Source of the DNA: Nocardioides_C sp963700955
Lineage (GTDB): Bacteria; Actinomycetota; Actinomycetes; Propionibacteriales; Nocardioidaceae
NCBI GenBank assembly: GCA_963700955.1
Contig: CAVOZH010000009.1
Coordinates: 268,086-332,085, forward strand
DNA length: 64,000 nt
Reading direction: 5' to 3'
Position 1 is the first letter of the stretch. Each line of letters starts with the position of its first letter. The notes under the pieces were generated by a model. That model did no database searches, was not told the origin of the DNA, and saw only the letters and a program-made list of their open reading frames with translations. This document shows, one piece after another, positions 60,864 through 64,000 of this stretch. The translations under genes were made by a program, and so were the position numbers.

Positions 60864-62480
60864 CTAGGCGAGCCCGAGTCGCCTCGCGGCCTCCTCGCGC
60901 ATGTCCACCTTGCGGATCTTGCCGGTCACGGTCATCGGGAACTCGTCGACCAGCATCACGTAGCGGGGGATCTTGTAGTGCGCGAGCTTGCCGGTGGCGA
61001 ACTCGCGGACCTTCTCGGCGTCGAGCGGATCGGCTCCGCTGCGCATCTTGACCCACGCACACAGCTCCTCGCCGTACTTCTCGTCCGGTACGCCGATCAC
61101 CTGCGCATCCTCGACGTCGGGATGGGTGTAGAGGAACTCCTCGATCTCGCGCGGGTAGATGTTCTCCCCACCCCGGATCACCATGTCCTTGATCCGCCCG
61201 ACGATGTTGCAGTACTCGTCCTCGCGCATCACGGCAAGGTCACCGGTGCGCATCCAGCCGTCCTCGTCGACCGCCTCGGCAGTCTTCTCGGGCTCGTCCC
61301 AGTAACCGAGCATCACGGAGTAGCCGCGGGTGCAGAACTCCCCCGTCTCTCCCCGCTCGAGCGTCTCGCCGGTCACCGGGTCGGCGATCTTGATCTCCAC
61401 GTGCGGGTGCGCCCGCCCGATCGTCGTGGTACGACGGTCGAGGTCGTCGTCGCTGCGTGTCTGCGTGGACACCGGCGAGGTCTCCGTCATGCCGTAGCAG
61501 ATCGCCACCTCGGCCATGTTCATGTCATTGACGCAGCGCTTCATCACCTCGACCGGGCAGGGCGACCCCGCCATCACACCGGTCCGCAGGCTCGAGAGGT
61601 CGTACGACTCGAAGTCGGGCACGTTCTGCATCGCGATGAACATCGTCGGGACGCCGTAGACCCCCGTGCACCTCTCGTCGACGATCGCCTTCAGCGTGGC
61701 GGCGGGGTCGAACCCCGGCGCCGGGATCACCATCGTCGAGCCGTGGGAGGTGCAACCCAGGTTGCCCATCACCATCCCGAAGCAGTGGTAGAAGGGCACC
61801 GGGATGCACAGCCGGTCCTGCTCGGTGAAGTTGATCAGGTGGGTGGTGAAGAAGCCGTTGTTGAGGATGTTCCGGTGCGACAACGTCGCGCCCTTGGGGA
61901 AGCCGGTGGTGCCCGAGGTGTACTGGATGTTGATCGGGTCGTTGTTGTCGAGGGTTGCCATGCGCTCGGCGACCGCCTCCTGCGGCAGGCCTTCGCCCTC
62001 GGCCAGCAGATCGGCCCAGTCCGACGTACCGATGAAGACCACACGCTCGAGCGCGCGGCAGTCGTGCTTGACCTCGTCGACCATCGCGCGGTAGTCGCTG
62101 GTCTTGAAGTCCGTCGCCGAGACGAGCATGCGCAGGCCGGACTGGTTCAGCGCGTAGGCGAGCTCGTGGGTCCGGTATGACGGGTTGACGTTGACGAGGA
62201 TCGCACCGATCTTCGCGGTGGCGTACTGCACCAGCGTCCACTCGGGGCAGTTCGGCGCCCAGACGCCCACGCGGTCGCCCTTCGCGATGCCCGCGCCGAG
62301 AAGCCCGCGGGCGAGTGCGTCCACGTCCCGGTCGAGCTCGGCGTAGGTCCACCGCCGCCCGGAGGCGACGTCCACCAGCGCCTCCCGGTCGGCATGCTCA
62401 CGGGCGATGCGCTCGAAGTTGGCGCCGATCGTCTCCTCGATCAGGGGCGGGTTGGTCTCTCCGGCGGCGTAGGACTCCAT
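60864..62480 (-). CDS. Acyl-CoA synthetase (AMP-binding, medium/long-chain type)
   Basis: A 538-residue adenylate-forming enzyme activating fatty acids to acyl-CoA. Motifs: P-loop YTSGTTGFPKGATLSHRN, PFYHCFGMVMGNLGC, GMTETSPVSTQTR, DGWMRTGDLAVMREDEY and the C-terminal catalytic lysine in MTVTGKIRKVDMRE. It resembles the FadD35/AcsF-like group found in actinobacteria. ATG 62480 is seven bases past TAGGGT on the minus strand, so it is probably leaderless and shares a 47-base intergenic region with the divergent SDR. Confidence 0.95.
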   Translation of the reverse strand: MESYAAGETNPPLIEETIGANFERIAREHADREALVDVASGRRWTYAELDRDVDALARGLLGAGIAKGDRVGVWAPNCPEWTLVQYATAKIGAILVNVNPSYRTHELAYALNQSGLRMLVSATDFKTSDYRAMVDEVKHDCRALERVVFIGTSDWADLLAEGEGLPQEAVAERMATLDNNDPINIQYTSGTTGFPKGATLSHRNILNNGFFTTHLINFTEQDRLCIPVPFYHCFGMVMGNLGCTSHGSTMVIPAPGFDPAATLKAIVDERCTGVYGVPTMFIAMQNVPDFESYDLSSLRTGVMAGSPCPVEVMKRCVNDMNMAEVAICYGMTETSPVSTQTRSDDDLDRRTTTIGRAHPHVEIKIADPVTGETLERGETGEFCTRGYSVMLGYWDEPEKTAEAVDEDGWMRTGDLAVMREDEYCNIVGRIKDMVIRGGENIYPREIEEFLYTHPDVEDAQVIGVPDEKYGEELCAWVKMRSGADPLDAEKVREFATGKLAHYKIPRYVMLVDEFPMTVTGKIRKVDMREEAARRLGLA

Positions 62481-62527
62481 ACGCGCGACCCTAATCACTC
62501 GAGGGGCGCCACGGGTAGGTTTGCGGG
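62481..62527. promoter_or_regulatory. Divergent pair of leaderless promoters in 47 bases
   Basis: TAGGGT (minus strand, 62493-62488) lies seven bases before the synthetase ATG, and TAGGTT (plus strand, 62516-62521) six bases before the SDR ATG. Both transcripts would begin at their start codons, and the two -10 boxes are only 22 bases apart, so the polymerases must compete. Confidence 0.6.
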
Positions 62528-63349
62528 ATGGATCTACGCGGTCGCACGGCACTGGTGACGGGGGCTTCGAGCGGCATCGGTGCCGCGATCGCGCGAGAGC
62601 TGGCTGAGCGCGGGGCCCAGGTCACTCTGGTGGCACGCAGCCGCGAGCCGCTCGAGATCCTGGCCGCGGAGATCCGGGGGGCCGGTGGGCAGGCGCGCGT
62701 CGAGACCGCCGACCTCTCGGTCGTGACCGAGGTCGGGCACCTCGCGGCTCGGGTGCTCGCCGACGGGCCACCAGACGTCCTGGTGAACAACGCCGGCGCG
62801 GGCCGCTGGCTGGCGGTCGACGAGACACCGGCCGGCGAGGCGGCGCAGATGATGTCCGTGCCGTATCTCGCGGCCTTCGAGCTCACCCGCGCTCTGCTCC
62901 CGGGGATGATCGAGCGCGGCAGCGGTCAGGTGGTCTGCATGACGTCGGTGGCGGCCTACGTGCACGTGCCAGGCGCCGCCGGCTACGCGGTCGCGCGCTG
63001 GGCGATGAGGGCGTTCGCAGGCCAGCTGCGTGCAGACCTGCGCGGCACCGGGGTCGGCGTCACCCTGGTCGCGCCGTCGGAGGTCGACTCGCCGTACTTC
63101 GACCACAACCCGGGCTCGCGCGAGCGCATCCCCAAGGTGTCCGTTCTGCTCGGCGGCGCGATCACGCCCGAGGCCGTGGCGCGCGACGTGGTGCGGGCGG
63201 TAGAGCGCGACACGAAGGAGGCGATCCTCCCGCGTCGCGCGGCGGTGATCATCAGGATGACGCCGCAACCGGTGCTCGAGTGGCTGGTCAGCCGTTCGGG
63301 ATGGAAGCGTCGCCCGGCTCAGCAGCGGCGGGTCAGCCGCGCGAAGTAG
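62528..63349 (+). CDS. SDR family oxidoreductase with YxxxR in place of YxxxK
   Basis: A 273-residue classical short-chain dehydrogenase. The cofactor motif TGASSGIGAAIA, VNNAGAG with Asn88, Ser140 and Tyr153 are present. The residue four after the tyrosine is Arg157 (YAVAR) where nearly all active SDRs have lysine. Activity may be weak, altered or lost. Divergent from an acyl-CoA synthetase, so a role in lipid metabolism is plausible. The C-terminus is basic (WKRRPAQQRRVSRAK), and the last 31 bases overlap the convergent gene. Confidence 0.9.
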   Translation: MDLRGRTALVTGASSGIGAAIARELAERGAQVTLVARSREPLEILAAEIRGAGGQARVETADLSVVTEVGHLAARVLADGPPDVLVNNAGAGRWLAVDETPAGEAAQMMSVPYLAAFELTRALLPGMIERGSGQVVCMTSVAAYVHVPGAAGYAVARWAMRAFAGQLRADLRGTGVGVTLVAPSEVDSPYFDHNPGSRERIPKVSVLLGGAITPEAVARDVVRAVERDTKEAILPRRAAVIIRMTPQPVLEWLVSRSGWKRRPAQQRRVSRAK

Positions 63350-63951
63350 CCCGCGACGTCGTACTCGTCCCACCCGTGGGCCTCGCGAAGGCCCTCTTCC
63401 AGCATCGCCAGGTAGGCGGAACTGGGGTGGTTGTGGTCGACGTGGTCCATGCCGTGCGGCGCGGTGAAGGTGAGCATCGGCGCACCGGCGATCTGGCCGA
63501 CCTCGACGAGGGTCTCGTAGTGCCCCGGGCCGACGTGGTGGCGCCCGTCGAGCTCGGGGTCGAGGCCGCCCAGCACGATCTCCTCGATCGGGTCCTCCGG
63601 ATCGGGAACGCGGTGCATCTCCTGCGCGGCGATGTCGGCGAACTGCTGAGCCGTGACGAGGTAGGCACGGGCTGCGGCGGGACCGGGGGTCTCGTGGTCG
63701 TAGAACGCCACCCCGCCACCCCACTGGGGGGACTGGCCTGCGAAGTACACCGAGCCGGGGAGCTCCACCCCGATGCTGTGTCGGGGTGGACGCGGGTCGC
63801 GTGCACCCGGGTTGGGGCGATTCCCACCCGGCGGGCATCCGCCCTCGAGGTAGCACGACAACCGGGCCTCGGACATGTTCGACCCATAGCTGACGTACCA
63901 GACCTCGCCGTCGTGCGGGAGCGGTCTTATGTGCGGTTCGGTAGCAGTCAT
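63319..63951 (-). CDS. Gamma-glutamylcyclotransferase-fold protein
   Basis: A 210-residue protein starting WYVSYGSNMSEARLSCYLEGG, the YGSNM nucleotide-like loop of the GGCT/AIG2-like fold. Further features include SVYFAGQSPQWGGGVAFYDHE and AYLVTAQQFADIAAQE. Bacterial members are mostly of unknown substrate. TAACCT on the minus strand at about 63968-63963 would give a leader of about five bases. It is convergent with the SDR, overlapping it by 31 bases. Confidence 0.8.
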   Translation of the reverse strand: MTATEPHIRPLPHDGEVWYVSYGSNMSEARLSCYLEGGCPPGGNRPNPGARDPRPPRHSIGVELPGSVYFAGQSPQWGGGVAFYDHETPGPAAARAYLVTAQQFADIAAQEMHRVPDPEDPIEEIVLGGLDPELDGRHHVGPGHYETLVEVGQIAGAPMLTFTAPHGMDHVDHNHPSSAYLAMLEEGLREAHGWDEYDVAGYFARLTRRC

Positions 63952-64000
63952 GGCTATCTGTCAGGTTACCCATCGCGACGGCCGTCCGAACGTGACGAGG

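Noticed and set aside
63959..63967. TGTCAGGTT upstream of the GGCT-fold gene resembles half of the TetR operator at 11503-11523
   Set aside because: Only one arm is present and nine bases can recur by chance in 64 kb.
1..64000. CRISPR arrays, insertion sequences, prophage or integrative elements
   Set aside because: No regular direct repeats with spacers, no transposase, integrase or phage structural proteins were found. The tRNA-Arg has no duplicated 3' end or integrase beside it.

Overview
The window is 64 kb of very GC-rich actinobacterial chromosome. Gene content fits Nocardioidaceae (Nocardioides or Aeromicrobium-like): FmdB-SAF-MscL, pdxH-citA-serC, DUF2530/DUF3027/cold-shock, DUF6458 and DUF2277 neighbourhoods, LytR-CpsA-Psr protein, IdeR-type regulator, many GTG starts and Pro/Ser-rich secreted tails. 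I see no prophage, IS element, CRISPR array, rRNA or plasmid gene, so this reads as core chromosome with small accessory modules. Genus is inferred from gene content, not from a marker gene.

Layout. 1-5.5 kb: a cut-off penicillin-acylase-type hydrolase, FmdB zinc ribbon, SAF protein, MscL, an epimerase and an aromatic-acid-exporter-like protein. 5.6-8.9 kb: a DJ-1/PfpI protein, then a cysteine-rich SufR/ArsR-like regulator divergent from a GTP cyclohydrolase I and flavin reductase pair. 8.8-13.8 kb: Tat-exported amine oxidase plus secreted beta-propeller, divergent from a TetR-class II aldolase-PfkB kinase operon. 13.8-22.9 kb: LCP protein, tRNA-Arg(CCT), RF3 with a MerR regulator, lipoate-ligase-like protein, DUF72, a lipoprotein and a secreted lytic transglycosylase. 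22.9-36.1 kb: secreted beta-propeller, small conserved proteins, sirtuin, ABC exporter, IdeR-like regulator, photolyase, thioesterase, GH13 glucosidase, and two MarR regulators flanking a DHA2 drug exporter. 36.1-36.6 kb: the only long gene-free stretch, holding tandem MarR operators and a promoter-driven structured RNA with a 12-codon frame. 36.6-44.5 kb: heterodimeric ABC exporter, pdxH, citA, a methyltransferase remnant and serC. 44.4-53.4 kb: membrane and methyltransferase genes, a duplicated monooxygenase-fold protein, MarR-controlled MFS exporter, another ABC exporter and a purine permease. 53.5-64 kb: DUF2530, DUF3027, MFS, cold-shock protein, a HAD-LarE fusion, a large secreted subtilase, an acyl-CoA synthetase divergent from an SDR, and a GGCT-fold protein.

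The window is compact. Most operon partners overlap by ATGA, GTGA or TTGA. Three convergent pairs share one CTAG as their two stop codons. At least ten genes have a TANNNT box ending 6-7 bases before the start codon, which predicts leaderless mRNAs; in two of them the TAG stop of the preceding gene is the first half of that box. The most notable items are the orphan structured RNA at 36.26-36.48 kb, the HAD-LarE fusion, the methyltransferase with its catalytic core deleted in frame, and the Fe-S-type regulator with a dyad across the folE-like promoter.
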